Assembly (NCBI RefSeq): GCF_000009265.1
Contig: NC_008380.1
Location: forward strand, 1,555,501-1,619,500
Direction: 5' to 3'
Origin: Rhizobium johnstonii 3841
GTDB lineage: Bacteria > Pseudomonadota > Alphaproteobacteria > Rhizobiales > Rhizobiaceae
DNA: 64,000 bases
Below are positions 25,091 through 33,957 of this stretch, in pieces. Made by a program: the position numbers and the translations under genes. Position 1 is the first letter of the stretch. Every line of letters begins with the position of its first letter. A model generated the notes under the pieces. It was given only the letters and a program-made list of their open reading frames with translations. It made no database searches and had not been told where the DNA came from.

Positions 25091-26032
25091 ATGACACAAG
25101 AAGAAGATATCGCGGCCGAAGCTGCCGCAGAAACCAATCGTCCGACGCATTCGGGCTTTGTCGCGCTGATCGGGCCGACCAATGCCGGCAAGTCGACGCT
25201 GGTGAACCGCCTCGTCGGCGCCAAGGTCTCGATCGTCAGCCATAAGGTGCAGACGACACGGGCCATCGTCCGCGGCATCGCGATCCACGACAATGCCCAG
25301 ATCGTCTTCATGGATACGCCTGGTATCTTCAAGCCGCGCCGCCGACTTGATCGCGCCATGGTGACCTCGGCCTGGGGCGGTGCGAGAGATGCCGATCTGA
25401 TCGTGCTGCTGATCGACAGCGAGCGCGGCCTGCGCGGCGATGCCGAAGCCATCCTCGAAGGCCTCAAGGAAGTCCGGCAGCCGAAGATCCTGCTGCTCAA
25501 CAAGATCGACCGCGTCAACCGCGAGGATCTGCTGGCGCTGGCCGCTGCCGCCAACGAGAAGATCGCTTTCGATCGCACCTTCATGATCTCCGCCGAAAAC
25601 GGCTCCGGCTGCGACGACCTCATGGACTATCTGGCGAAAACGCTCCCGGAGGGGCCGTGGTACTATCCGGAAGACCAGATCTCCGATCTGCCGATGCGCC
25701 AGCTCGCTGCCGAGATCACCCGTGAGAAGCTGTTTCTGCGCCTGCACCAGGAGCTTCCCTATGCCTCGCATGTCGAAACGGAGACGTGGGAAGAGCGCAA
25801 GGACGGCTCGGTGCGGATCGAGCAGGTGATCTATCTGGAACGCGACAGCCAGAAGAAGATCGCGCTCGGCAAGGGTGGTGAAACCATCAAGGCGATCTCG
25901 ACTGCTTCCCGCAAGGAATTGTCGCAGATCCTCGAGCAGCCGGTCCATCTCTTCCTGTTCGTCAAGGTTCGCGAGAATTGGGGTGATGATCCCGAGCGGT
26001 TCCGCGAAATGGGTCTCGATTTCCCGAAATAA
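25091..26032 (+). CDS. era: GTPase Era
   Basis: 313 residues from ATG 25091, seven bases after the rnc stop; the frame is open further upstream within rnc, which is rejected. The GTPase motifs are G1 GPTNAGKST, G3 DTPG, G4 NKID and G5 SAENG. The C-terminal KH domain (KIALGKGGETIKAISTAS) binds the 3' end of 16S rRNA. It works in 30S subunit maturation at the membrane. The rnc-era pairing is a widely conserved ribosome-biogenesis unit. Confidence 0.97.
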   Translation: MTQEEDIAAEAAAETNRPTHSGFVALIGPTNAGKSTLVNRLVGAKVSIVSHKVQTTRAIVRGIAIHDNAQIVFMDTPGIFKPRRRLDRAMVTSAWGGARDADLIVLLIDSERGLRGDAEAILEGLKEVRQPKILLLNKIDRVNREDLLALAAAANEKIAFDRTFMISAENGSGCDDLMDYLAKTLPEGPWYYPEDQISDLPMRQLAAEITREKLFLRLHQELPYASHVETETWEERKDGSVRIEQVIYLERDSQKKIALGKGGETIKAISTASRKELSQILEQPVHLFLFVKVRENWGDDPERFREMGLDFPK

Positions 26033-26181
26033 GCATGGCAAGGATTTCGTCGGGCTGGTGCCAGCCCTTTGTTTCCGCATAAAAAATCCGCCTCGCTGAT
26101 GGAACGAATCCCTGCCTTGCGCGTTTGTTCCTGAACGGCGCGCCATTGTTGGCGCGCCGATTTTGCGACGGCAAGGTAAGT

Positions 26182-26934
26182 ATGGCGACGTCGAGACCCA
26201 TCAATTCTTTCAAGACCCCTTGCGAGCAATGTCCCTTGCGGCCTCTGCCGCATTTCAGGGAGTTCAGCCGTGACGAACTGGAGTTCGTCTCGAGCTTCAA
26301 GAGGGGTGAGCTTGCCGTCGATGCCGGCTCCACCATCCTCGTCGAGGGCGCCCATAGCGCTCATCTCTTCACGGTGCTCGCCGGCTGGGGCTTCCGCTAC
26401 AAGATGCTGGAGGACGGACGCCGCCAGATTCTGAATTATATCATGCCGGGCGATCTGGTCGGCCTGCAGGGAACGATTGCCGGTGAGATGCAGCATTCCG
26501 TCGAAGCGCTTTCGCCCGTGTCCCTTTGTGTCTTCGAGCGCGACAGGCTGATGACGCTCTACAACAAGCACGCCTCGCTCGCCTTCGACATCACCTGGAT
26601 CGCCGCGCGCGAGGAGCGCATCCTGGATGAGCATCTCTTGAGCGTCGGCCGCCGCACGGCGCTGGAACGAGCAGCCTACCTGATCGCTTTCCTGTTCGAG
26701 CGCGGCCGGAAGCTCAATATCTTCAACGGCCGCAAATTCATCCCCATCACCCAGCAGCACATTGCCGACACGCTCGGTCTTTCCATCGTTCATACCAACA
26801 AGACTTTGAAAAAGCTCAGCGAACGTGGATTGATCCGCTGGCAGGAGCGCGGCTGCGAGGTGCTGAACGGCGAGGAATTGATGGCGATCGCCGGATGGGA
26901 AGGGCTCGGAGAGGGCAAACGCCCGTTCATCTAA
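26182..26934 (+). CDS. Crp/Fnr-family transcriptional regulator
   Basis: 250 residues from ATG 26182. A cyclic-nucleotide-binding-like beta roll (residues ~25-140, with LVEGAHSAHLFTVLAGWGF and GDLVGLQG) is followed by a Crp-type helix-turn-helix (ITQQHIADTLGLSIVHTNKTLKKLSERGLI). The N-terminus has C14-E-Q-C17 and one further cysteine in SLCVFERD, fewer than the four cysteines of oxygen-sensing FNR/FnrN, so an iron-sulphur cluster is doubtful. The stop codon lies in the end of a palindromic repeat. The regulated genes are unknown. It interrupts the usual era-recO order. Confidence 0.85.
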   Translation: MATSRPINSFKTPCEQCPLRPLPHFREFSRDELEFVSSFKRGELAVDAGSTILVEGAHSAHLFTVLAGWGFRYKMLEDGRRQILNYIMPGDLVGLQGTIAGEMQHSVEALSPVSLCVFERDRLMTLYNKHASLAFDITWIAAREERILDEHLLSVGRRTALERAAYLIAFLFERGRKLNIFNGRKFIPITQQHIADTLGLSIVHTNKTLKKLSERGLIRWQERGCEVLNGEELMAIAGWEGLGEGKRPFI

Positions 26935-27032
26935 AGGGCGTTGCGATCTTTCAGATTCGCCCCTCGCGCTTTAGGTCTTTGTTTTGCGCATGCCGCTGTC
27001 GCAAAACCGCTGCACAGTTTTGCGCGACATGC
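26932..27032. repeat. Palindromic repeat of family C, copy 1
   Basis: Two linked stems: one around 26932-26976, ending GCGCTTTAG-like, and one at 26988-27032 with arms GCATG...CGCAAAACCGC and GTTTTGCGCGACATGC. It is the inverse complement of the copies at 42141-42241 and 48931-49032. The element begins with the CTAAAG that provides the TAA stop codon of the Crp/Fnr gene. Confidence 0.75.
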
Positions 27033-27265
27033 CTGGCCAAGCAGCTTGGTTATGTCTTTTTTAAATGCAGATTAGCAGCAGGCAAAATAAGCTCGGCCGT
27101 CGTCTTTCCTCCGATTTTGATTCTTATCGACCGGGCAGAAAAATGGTTTATTCAGAAAAGGTGGCGGAATTCACCGATAGCGTGCCATACGGGGCACCGG
27201 AGGGCAATGATGTTGGCGAAACGGCCGGGGCGCTGCGACAGGCGCCCGACGAGGGGTATCGAATC

Positions 27266-27628
27266 ATGAGCGCAATCCGTGTTCTGGTTCTTGAAGACAG
27301 TCTGATCATCGCGATGGAGGCGGAGGATATTCTACGCCTGGCCGGCGTCGAGAGCATCGATATCGTCGGTAGCGTCGAACAGGCGAGGGCTGCCATTGCC
27401 GCGGAGAAATATGATTTTGCCCTTCTCGACGTCAATCTCGGCGAGGGCATGAGCTTCGGTTTTGCCCGCCATCTTCTCGATATCGGCATCCCCTTCGGCT
27501 TCGTCAGCGGCTATTCCGATACCGGCGATTTCCCGCCCGACCTGCAGCAAATACCGCTTCTGGTGAAGCCTTTCGACGAAACGGCGATGCGGGAATTCCT
27601 GCAGAGGCTTTCCCCGGCTGTCGCCTGA
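27266..27628 (+). CDS. Single-domain response regulator
   Basis: 120 residues from ATG 27266 (MSAIRVLVLEDS), the length of one receiver domain; the frame is open up to 27065, and starts at 27143 or 27065 would add a tail with no recognisable domain and no ribosome-binding site. The acidic pair is in LVLEDS, the phosphoacceptor aspartate is in FALLDVNLGEG, the conserved serine is in GFVSGYSD, and the lysine is in LLVKPFD. There is no output domain, so it probably acts by protein contact or phosphorelay. No histidine kinase is nearby. It lies between the Crp/Fnr gene and recO. Confidence 0.85.
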   Translation: MSAIRVLVLEDSLIIAMEAEDILRLAGVESIDIVGSVEQARAAIAAEKYDFALLDVNLGEGMSFGFARHLLDIGIPFGFVSGYSDTGDFPPDLQQIPLLVKPFDETAMREFLQRLSPAVA

Positions 27629-27747
27629 CGCGGTCCATGTCGGAAGCCAGGCCTTGCATTGCAGCGCGGTTTTCAGACGCGCAAAGGACGCTGTAACGCG
27701 TTGAATTATGCAGTAGGATGATTCGGCAGCCGTAAGGACTTCTTTCG

Positions 27748-28518
27748 ATGCAGTGGCAGGACCATGCGATCATCCTGGGCGTCAAGCGCCACGGCGAGAC
27801 GAGCGTCATCGCCGAGGTGATGACGCGTGATCGCGGCCGCCATCTCGGCCTGGTGCGCTCCGGCCGCTCGCGCGCCATGCAGCCGGTGCTGCAGGCGGGT
27901 AATGCAGTGGAGGTCATCTGGCGTGCCCGGCTTGACGAGCATCTGGGCGAATTCCGCGTCGAGCCGGTGACGCTGCGCGCTGCCCGCCTGATGGAAACGG
28001 CGACTGCCGTCTACGGTGTCCAGGCGATGGGCGCGCTGCTGCGGCTGCTGCCGGAGCGTGACCCGCATCCGCACCTCTTCGACGCGCTGGAGGTCATCCT
28101 CGATCACCTGCACAACCCGGCCGATGCCGGCGAACTCTTCGTGCGTTTTGAGCTTGCGGTGCTGAATGACCTCGGCTTCGGCCTCGATCTTGCCGAATGC
28201 GCCGCGACCGGCGCCCGTTCCGATCTCGTCTATGTCTCGCCGAAATCCGGCCGCGCCGTCAGCCGCGCCGCTGGTGCCCCCTGGGCGGACAAGATGCTGC
28301 TCCTGCCGCCGTTCCTCAGCATCGAGGGCAATCATGCGGCCGACTTCGACAGTCTCTCAGCCGCATTCCGTCTGACAGGGTTCTTTCTGCATCGCCATGT
28401 CTACGAGCCGCGCGGCATCGAAGCCGTGGCAGCCCGCGACGGCTTCGTTCAGGCAGCACTGAAGGCGCTTAATCCAACGCTAAGGACGCTTTCGGGTCCG
28501 AATGGTGTTTCCGCCTGA
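27748..28518 (+). CDS. recO: DNA repair protein RecO
   Basis: 256 residues. RecO anneals DNA strands and loads RecA with RecR in gap repair. The N-terminal OB fold starts [19 protein letters not shown], typical of alphaproteobacterial RecO, followed by [13 protein letters not shown]. The C-terminal part is helical; the zinc-finger cysteines found in some RecO proteins are reduced here (one cysteine in DLAECAATG). It lies at the end of the acpS-lepB-rnc-era-(crp)-(rec)-recO series. Confidence 0.95.
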   Translation: MQWQDHAIILGVKRHGETSVIAEVMTRDRGRHLGLVRSGRSRAMQPVLQAGNAVEVIWRARLDEHLGEFRVEPVTLRAARLMETATAVYGVQAMGALLRLLPERDPHPHLFDALEVILDHLHNPADAGELFVRFELAVLNDLGFGLDLAECAATGARSDLVYVSPKSGRAVSRAAGAPWADKMLLLPPFLSIEGNHAADFDSLSAAFRLTGFFLHRHVYEPRGIEAVAARDGFVQAALKALNPTLRTLSGPNGVSA

Positions 28519-28620
28519 CCTCCGTTTTTTGCGGGTGCAAAACATCCTCCGGATTTGGCGGTTTACCCACTCGTGAGCGCCTCCTATGTCTTCACAGGAC
28601 TGCCACTCAAGGAGGATTTC

Positions 28621-29616
28621 ATGCTGACCAAGCCCGCATCATCGACAACGATCACGCTCTGGAACGGGCGCGAAATTCCACGCCTCGGCATGGGATGCTG
28701 GGCGATCGGTGGTCCCTTCTTTGCCGGCGACACGCCGCTCGGCTGGGGTGATGTCGACGACGATGAATCCGTGGAAGCGATCAACCGCGCCATCGAACTC
28801 GGCATCCGCTTCTTCGACACGGCCTCGAATTACGGCGCCGGCCACTCGGAAGAAGTGCTCGGCCGGGCGATCGGCAATCGCGACGATATTGTCATCGCCA
28901 CCAAGTTCGGCTTCGCCACCGATCCGGAAACCAAGCAGGCAACCGGCGCCTTCGCCGATGAGGCCTTCATCCGCCGTTCGGTCGAGACTTCGCTGCGTCG
29001 CCTCAAGCGTGATCGCCTCGATCTCCTGCAGTTCCACCTCAATGATTTTCCGTTGGAACAGTCGGATGCCGTCTTCGATACGCTGGAGGCGTTGCGCGCC
29101 GAAGGCAAGATCGATGCGTTCGGCTGGAGCACCGATTTTCCTGATCGCGCCGCCCGTCATGTCGGTCGCGAGGGCTATGTTTCGGTCCAGCATACGATGA
29201 ATGTTTTCGAACCGGTGCCGGAGATGATCTCGGTGATTGAGGGGAAGGGGCTGATGTCAATCAATCGCGGTCCGCTGGCGATGGGGCTGCTGACCGGCAA
29301 GTTCACTGCCGACAAGGCGGTGGGCGCCAAGGATGTCCGTGGGGCGGCCCTTGACTGGATGGTCTACTTCAAGGACGGGCGGATGGCCCCGGAATTCGCC
29401 GCAAGGCTCGATGCCGTACGCGATCTCCTGACATCGGGCGGCCGCACGCTGACGCAGGGCGCGCTTGCCTGGCTCTGGGCACGCTCGCCGCGCACCCTTC
29501 CCATTCCGGGTTTCCGTACCGTTGCCCAGGTGGAGGAAAATGCCGGCGCGCTGGAGAAGGGACCACTGCCGGCCGATGTCATGGCAGGCATAGATTCCGC
29601 ACTCGCGCGCGCGTGA
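28621..29616 (+). CDS. Aldo/keto reductase
   Basis: 331 residues from ATG 28621, which has a strong AAGGAGG site nine bases upstream; the upstream in-frame start at 28555 is less likely. It is a TIM-barrel NAD(P)H oxidoreductase: the catalytic tetrad is seen as D in RFFDTASNYG, Y in SNYGAGHSEE, K in VIATKFGF and H in LQFHLNDFP. The C-terminal cofactor motif is IPGFRTVAQVEEN. The substrate is unknown. An A-B repeat element begins seven bases after the stop. Confidence 0.92.
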   Translation: MLTKPASSTTITLWNGREIPRLGMGCWAIGGPFFAGDTPLGWGDVDDDESVEAINRAIELGIRFFDTASNYGAGHSEEVLGRAIGNRDDIVIATKFGFATDPETKQATGAFADEAFIRRSVETSLRRLKRDRLDLLQFHLNDFPLEQSDAVFDTLEALRAEGKIDAFGWSTDFPDRAARHVGREGYVSVQHTMNVFEPVPEMISVIEGKGLMSINRGPLAMGLLTGKFTADKAVGAKDVRGAALDWMVYFKDGRMAPEFAARLDAVRDLLTSGGRTLTQGALAWLWARSPRTLPIPGFRTVAQVEENAGALEKGPLPADVMAGIDSALARA

Positions 29617-29622
29617 CGCTTC

Positions 29623-29737
29623 TAGATCAGGATGATTTTAGGCCCGATCGTCCTAAAATCTGAATCCTGATCTAAATCAAAGAAATAGAGCATGATGTCG
29701 TCCGAAAACCGCGCACACTTTTCGGCATCATGCTCTA
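29623..29737. repeat. Composite palindromic repeat, copy 2 (modules A and B)
   Basis: Module A is at 29623-29674 (arms TAGATCAGGATG and ATCCTGATCTA), the spacer is 11 bp and module B is at 29686-29737. Compared with copy 1 the outer stem has GATCAGG instead of GAACAGG and, in the partner arm, CCTGATC instead of CCTGTTC, so pairing is kept. It lies between convergent genes. Confidence 0.85.
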
Positions 29738-29834
29738 GAGCGGTTCAGCTTTTCACGGAAGCGCGGACCGCTCTAACTCTTTGTTTTCACGCAATTCCGG
29801 ACGGAAAACTGCTTCGCACTTTTCCTGGAATTGC
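29736..29834. repeat. Two further palindromic modules next to copy 2
   Basis: The module at 29736-29775 has arms TAGAGCGG and CCGCTCTA. The module at 29791-29834 has arms GCAATTCC and GGAATTGC around a core GGAAAACTGCTTCGCACTTT. The 23 bases at 29739-29761 are identical to the inverse complement of 43167-43189. The second module ends 2 bp before the MOSC gene. Confidence 0.75.
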
Positions 29835-29836
29835 TT

Positions 29837-30694
29837 CTATGCTGCGGCGCGACGCTTGAGCGCCCAGCCTTCCGGCCTCTCTTCAACGATGCGGACGGTG
29901 TCATCGATCGTGATCCTGCCGCTGCCGCGCGGTGTGACGTTCCAACCGAAGAGCGGGCCGGGCACGCGCCGGTCGGCCGACATGCGGATGCGGCCCATGG
30001 CCGGCATCGGGTTTGGTCCCTCGCGGGACCCGGTCAGTTGGTCCTGAGTCGTCATGATGCAGCGGGAGCAGGGTTTGACGAGATCGAAGCGGATGCCGGC
30101 GATCTCGATCGCCGCCCAGCGGTCCTCCGCCCAGGCCTCGTCGGTATCGATGACGATGTTCGGACGGAAGCGTTCCATGCCGACACCGCCTTCGCCATGG
30201 GCGGCGAGATCGGCATTCAACGCTTTCAGCGAGCCGGTCGTCGTCACCAGGATCTGGTATCCGTCGGTAAAGGTGACGGGCGTGGCTTCGCCGGCCCATT
30301 CGGCATTCGCCGTCCGCCGTGCCTGCCCGTCGAAGAAGACGAGGCGCACCTCACGGCCAAGCCATTCGGAAAGCTGCCGGTTGCTCTCGGGATCGGCGAC
30401 GGCGGCGTTGACGGCAGATTTCCACACGATCACATCCATGCGGGCTTCAGGCTGAGGCGGCTCTACCGATATGTCCGTTTTCCCCTGCATCAGCAGCCGA
30501 AAGGCACTCGCTTCGGGTCGTGCCTCGATGCGTGCGAGGTCGGGCAACTCGCGCTGGGTGATGAAGTGCCCTTGCGCATCGGTGATCATCGCCCGCCGGT
30601 CGTCGGGAAGTCCATAGGCGTCGATGTCGGCGGCGGGCAGCGCAATGCCACGGGCGCTCTTGAGCGGATAGATGAAGAGGTCGCTGACACGCAT
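29837..30694 (-). CDS. MOSC domain-containing protein
   Basis: 285 residues. The N-terminal ~120 residues are a MOSC_N beta-barrel (MRVSDLFIYPLKSARGIALP) and the rest is a MOSC domain with the conserved cysteine in LVKPCSRCIMTTQD. Proteins of this family bind molybdenum-cofactor sulphur or act as amidoxime-reducing/YcbX-like enzymes that reduce N-hydroxylated substrates. No 2Fe-2S domain is fused, so an electron donor must come from elsewhere. The stop codon is 2 bp from a palindromic module. The HD hydrolase gene lies 10 bp upstream on the same strand. Confidence 0.9.
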   Translation of the reverse strand: MRVSDLFIYPLKSARGIALPAADIDAYGLPDDRRAMITDAQGHFITQRELPDLARIEARPEASAFRLLMQGKTDISVEPPQPEARMDVIVWKSAVNAAVADPESNRQLSEWLGREVRLVFFDGQARRTANAEWAGEATPVTFTDGYQILVTTTGSLKALNADLAAHGEGGVGMERFRPNIVIDTDEAWAEDRWAAIEIAGIRFDLVKPCSRCIMTTQDQLTGSREGPNPMPAMGRIRMSADRRVPGPLFGWNVTPRGSGRITIDDTVRIVEERPEGWALKRRAAA

Positions 30695-30703
30695 GCCGTT
30701 CTC

Positions 30704-31348
30704 CTAGATTTCGTCCATGAATTCCGAGAGAAAATCGCGCAGGCTCTTGTCACGCGCGGCCGCCAGCCTGCGGCCGGTCTCGGTCTGGAATCCTTCCGCC
30801 AGTTTGAACAGCTTCGTCTGGAAATGGTCAATGGCATAACGCTTGTCATCGAGCGGGCGGTCTGCCGCCGCCGGATCGAACGGATCGTAGAGCCCGGATC
30901 CCAGTCGCCCGGCGATATAGAAGCAGCGGGCGACGCCGATCATGCCGATCGCGTCCAGCCGGTCGGCATCCTGCAGGATCTTCGCCTCCAGCGTCTGCGG
31001 CGCCACCCCGGCGGAGAAACTATGAGCAGTGATTGCGTGGGCCGCGGCCTCGATATCCGCGCCGCTCCAGCCAAGTTCCGCCAGGATCGCCGATGCCTTT
31101 TCGGCCGCCAAAGCCGATGCTTTTGCCCGCAGCGGCGAATTCTTCTCGACGGCGACGCAGTCGTGCAGCAGCACGGAAGCGGCAAGAACCCGCCCGTCAC
31201 CGCCTTCTCCCGCATGGATACGCATGGCATTCCTGAAGACGCGCAGGATATGGGCAAGGTCGTGCGAGCCGTCGTCGCCGTCGGCCGCATGCGCAATCAG
31301 CGCCGCGGCAAGCGTTTCGTGGGGGGAGAAGGCTTCAGCCGCGAACAT
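30704..31348 (-). CDS. HD-domain metal-dependent phosphohydrolase
   Basis: 214 residues from ATG 31348, which has AGGTGG just upstream; in-frame starts at 31363 and 31393 would add 5 or 15 residues. The HD motifs are seen as H in SHDLAHILRVFRNA and HD in AASVLLHDCVA, with a later aspartate in ILQDADRLDAIGM. The order resembles the YedJ-type HD hydrolases. The substrate is unknown. It lies 10 bp upstream of the MOSC gene and is probably cotranscribed with it. Confidence 0.85.
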   Translation of the reverse strand: MFAAEAFSPHETLAAALIAHAADGDDGSHDLAHILRVFRNAMRIHAGEGGDGRVLAASVLLHDCVAVEKNSPLRAKASALAAEKASAILAELGWSGADIEAAAHAITAHSFSAGVAPQTLEAKILQDADRLDAIGMIGVARCFYIAGRLGSGLYDPFDPAAADRPLDDKRYAIDHFQTKLFKLAEGFQTETGRRLAAARDKSLRDFLSEFMDEI

Positions 31349-31462
31349 AGCGCCACCTGTCATGAGGAAGATCGTTTTCCGCGGATGGAGCATCGGCGCG
31401 GAAGTGGATGCGGACGGGTAAGAGGATGCGACGACCAGATCTCGGAATCGCAGCCGATTTTC

Positions 31463-31577
31463 TAGAGCATGATGCCGAAAAGTGTGAGCGGTTTTCGGGC
31501 GACATCATGCTCTAACTATATATTGTAGAACAGGATTCAGATTTTAGGCCGACCGGGCCTAAAATCATCCTGTTCTA
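31463..31577. repeat. Composite palindromic repeat, copy 3 (modules B and A, inverted)
   Basis: Here the order is reversed: module B at 31463-31514, 11-bp spacer, module A at 31526-31577. Both modules keep their terminal arms (TAGAGCATGATG / CATCATGCTCTA and TAGAACAGGAT / ATCATCCTGTTCTA). It lies between the HD hydrolase and the GGDEF-EAL gene, both on the minus strand. Confidence 0.85.
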
Positions 31578-31612
31578 ACGGCTTGCCGTGCGAGTCGCAA
31601 TCGACGGGGATC

Positions 31613-33511
31613 TCAGTGCTTGGTTTTGGGGAGACGCGTCACGCCGCCGCTCTTCGGCGGCAGGGAGAGAAGATGGGGCACGTCGCATGCCGGTCTCGGC
31701 GGACTGATGTGATAACCCTGGATCTCGTCGCATTCCTCGCATTCGAGCAGCGCCAGCTGCTCGACTGTCTCGACACCCTCGACGGTGACGCGCATGCCGA
31801 GCGCATCGCCAAGCAGGATGATCGCGTGCATGATCGCATGGGCTTCCCTGTTGTCGACGATGTCGTTGACGAAGGATTTGTCGATTTTGATCTTGTCGAA
31901 GGGGAAGCTCGAGAGGTAGCTCAGTGAGGAATAGCCGGTTCCGAAGTCGTCCATCGAGATGCGGATGCCGCGCTCCTTCAGCGCATGCAGGATCGGCAAA
32001 ACTTCGCTCAGATTTTCCATCAGCACGCTCTCGGTGATTTCGAGTTCGAGCCGCGACGGCGACAGCGCGGCGGCGGCAAGCGCCTCGCTGACATCGCGCG
32101 TCAGGTCGCTGCTGCTGAACTGGATTGCTGAAACGTTGACGGCGATCTTGATGCCCTCCGGCCATAGCGCTGCATCGTTGCAGGCCCGGCGCAAAACCCA
32201 ACGGCCGATATCGACGACGAGGCCGACCTCTTCGGCAAGCGGAATGAAATCCATCGGTGGAACGCGGCCTCGAACCGGGTGGTTCCAGCGGATCAGAGCT
32301 TCGAAGCCGCAGATGCGCCGCTGCGAGAGGTCATAAAGCGGCTGGTAATGCAGCTCGAACTCCTCGTTTTCAACGGCTGCTTTGAGGTCCGCCTCCAGCG
32401 CGTGGCGCAACTGCATCTGCGCTTCCATCTCACCGGCGAAGAAGCGCTCGCGTTTGCGGCCGTCCGCTTTGGCATGCGAGAGCGCCACGCCGGCATTTTT
32501 CAGCAGGATATCGGTTTCCTCGCCATCCTCAGGGGCGATTGCGATGCCCATGGAGACGCTGAGCTCGACCTGTTTCTCGCCGTGGAAGAATGGCTCGGAA
32601 AGCTCCCGGCGGATCTGCTCGGCAAGCGCCGTTACGTTCCACGGCTGCTGCTTGCCCGTCTGCAGGATGGCGAATTCGTCCGAGCCGAGGCGCGCCAGGG
32701 TGTTTTCCGAACCGGCCGAGGCTCGGACGCGCTCCGCGACCTGCTGCAGGATCTTGTCGCCGGCCGAAACGCCCATCGTGTTGTTGATCGATTTGAACCG
32801 GTCGAGATTGAGGTGAACGAGGGCGATCTGCTCATCCGGCTTGCGTTCCGCAAGCGTTGCATCGACCTGCTCGCGAAAATGGATGCGGTTCGGAAGGCCG
32901 GTCAGCGGGTCGTGGTGGGCGAGATAGGTGATACGCTCGGCCGCCCTTCGATCCTCGGTGATATCGGCATGAATGGAAATGTTGCTGCCGTCGGAAAGGA
33001 TAGTCACCATGCTCTGGATGATGCGGCCATCATCCATCAACCATTCGCGCCGACGGAGACCACTGCTTTTTGCGGTTGCGGAGGAATGTCGCCCGGTCCG
33101 CCGGCCGGGTTTGGTACTCTCCCTACCACGCATTTTGGCCGTGAGATCGGCGATTGTCGCGCCGGCAGTGAGATCTTCTGCCGTGAGGTCGAAGAGCTGA
33201 CGGAAGCGGATGTTGGAAAGCGTCAGCCGCTGGTCGGCGTCGAAGACGCTGAGACCGAGCGGCAGGTTGTTGAGAATGATTTCGAAGAGTTTTTTCTGTC
33301 CGTCGAATGCCTGGCCGAGCGCTGATATATTGCCTCTCAGCACATGGTTTTCCCTCAGAAGCGTTTCCACCCTTCTCTCGATTTCGTCATAGTTGCTTTC
33401 ATGGACGCGATAGGTCGCGATCACGAGATCCATCAGACGCTGCGCATCAATTGATCCATCGTCCGTAACGGCCTGAGTGCATTGCTGCCAGAAAAGCGCT
33501 TCAGCTTTCAT
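31613..33511 (-). CDS. PAS-GGDEF-EAL cyclic-di-GMP signalling protein
   Basis: 632 residues. A helical N-terminus is followed by a PAS domain (~residues 65-165, LPLGLSVFDADQRLTLSNIRF), a GGDEF domain (~195-360) and an EAL domain (~375-625). The cyclase motif reads ARLGSDEFAIL, with GSDEF in place of GGDEF, which suggests weak or no diguanylate cyclase activity. The EAL domain keeps EALIRW, NVSAIQF, ESVLMEN, DDFGTGYSSLSYL, KIDKSFV and EGVET, so a phosphodiesterase is likely. No membrane segment is visible; it is probably cytoplasmic. The divergent gap upstream holds a CtrA box. Confidence 0.92.
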   Translation of the reverse strand: MKAEALFWQQCTQAVTDDGSIDAQRLMDLVIATYRVHESNYDEIERRVETLLRENHVLRGNISALGQAFDGQKKLFEIILNNLPLGLSVFDADQRLTLSNIRFRQLFDLTAEDLTAGATIADLTAKMRGRESTKPGRRTGRHSSATAKSSGLRRREWLMDDGRIIQSMVTILSDGSNISIHADITEDRRAAERITYLAHHDPLTGLPNRIHFREQVDATLAERKPDEQIALVHLNLDRFKSINNTMGVSAGDKILQQVAERVRASAGSENTLARLGSDEFAILQTGKQQPWNVTALAEQIRRELSEPFFHGEKQVELSVSMGIAIAPEDGEETDILLKNAGVALSHAKADGRKRERFFAGEMEAQMQLRHALEADLKAAVENEEFELHYQPLYDLSQRRICGFEALIRWNHPVRGRVPPMDFIPLAEEVGLVVDIGRWVLRRACNDAALWPEGIKIAVNVSAIQFSSSDLTRDVSEALAAAALSPSRLELEITESVLMENLSEVLPILHALKERGIRISMDDFGTGYSSLSYLSSFPFDKIKIDKSFVNDIVDNREAHAIMHAIILLGDALGMRVTVEGVETVEQLALLECEECDEIQGYHISPPRPACDVPHLLSLPPKSGGVTRLPKTKH

Positions 33512-33957
33512 GTGGATGCGTCTTGCGCAGCTGCTGCCCCGGCCTCGGGGGAAGGTGCCTTCGACTGACGTACGTGCATCATTACGCCTGACATGAAAAC
33601 CTTTCTCAAATGAACACAGAAATTGCCTTTTATAGTCGGACTGTCTGGTGGCAATGCGTGACGCCCATTTTCTATGGGCCGAATTAATATTCGGTTGCAG
33701 TGCAACAGCGACTGCACTTGGTCAGACAATTGTCTGTATGTGAAAAATCGCTGAAATATGGGAGAAATCGGCCGGCTGGCGCAGGCGGCAGGCGACTTCG
33801 CGGGCGTTCCGTTAACTTTTGTCAATCATCGTTAATGAGAAGTTAACAACTTATTGACGCACTGCGCAAATCAGTTTAACCACCGAGTCAACACTGATTT
33901 TCCACTTTCGTATTGCGTACAAACACCACCGGCAAAAGGCGGTGAATGGAGGTTTGT
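33512..33957. other. 446-bp divergent gap before the GGDEF-EAL and EF-hand genes
   Basis: No gene is supported. The stretch is AT-rich from about 33590 and contains the perfect CtrA box at 33832-33847, a further TTAAC at 33812, and an imperfect inverted repeat TTGCAGTGCAAC around 33693-33704. It should hold the promoters of both flanking genes. Confidence 0.5.
33832..33847 (+). promoter_or_regulatory. CtrA binding site
   Basis: TTAATGAGAAGTTAAC is an exact match to the alphaproteobacterial CtrA consensus TTAA-N7-TTAA(C). It lies 111 bp before the start of the EF-hand gene and about 320 bp before the start of the divergent GGDEF-EAL gene. A lone TTAAC half site lies 20 bp to the left. Confidence 0.6.

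Noticed and set aside
26182..26934. FnrN or FixK oxygen regulator
   Set aside because: Only one CxxC and one further cysteine are present, and the gene lies in a housekeeping cluster without fix genes; left as Crp/Fnr family.
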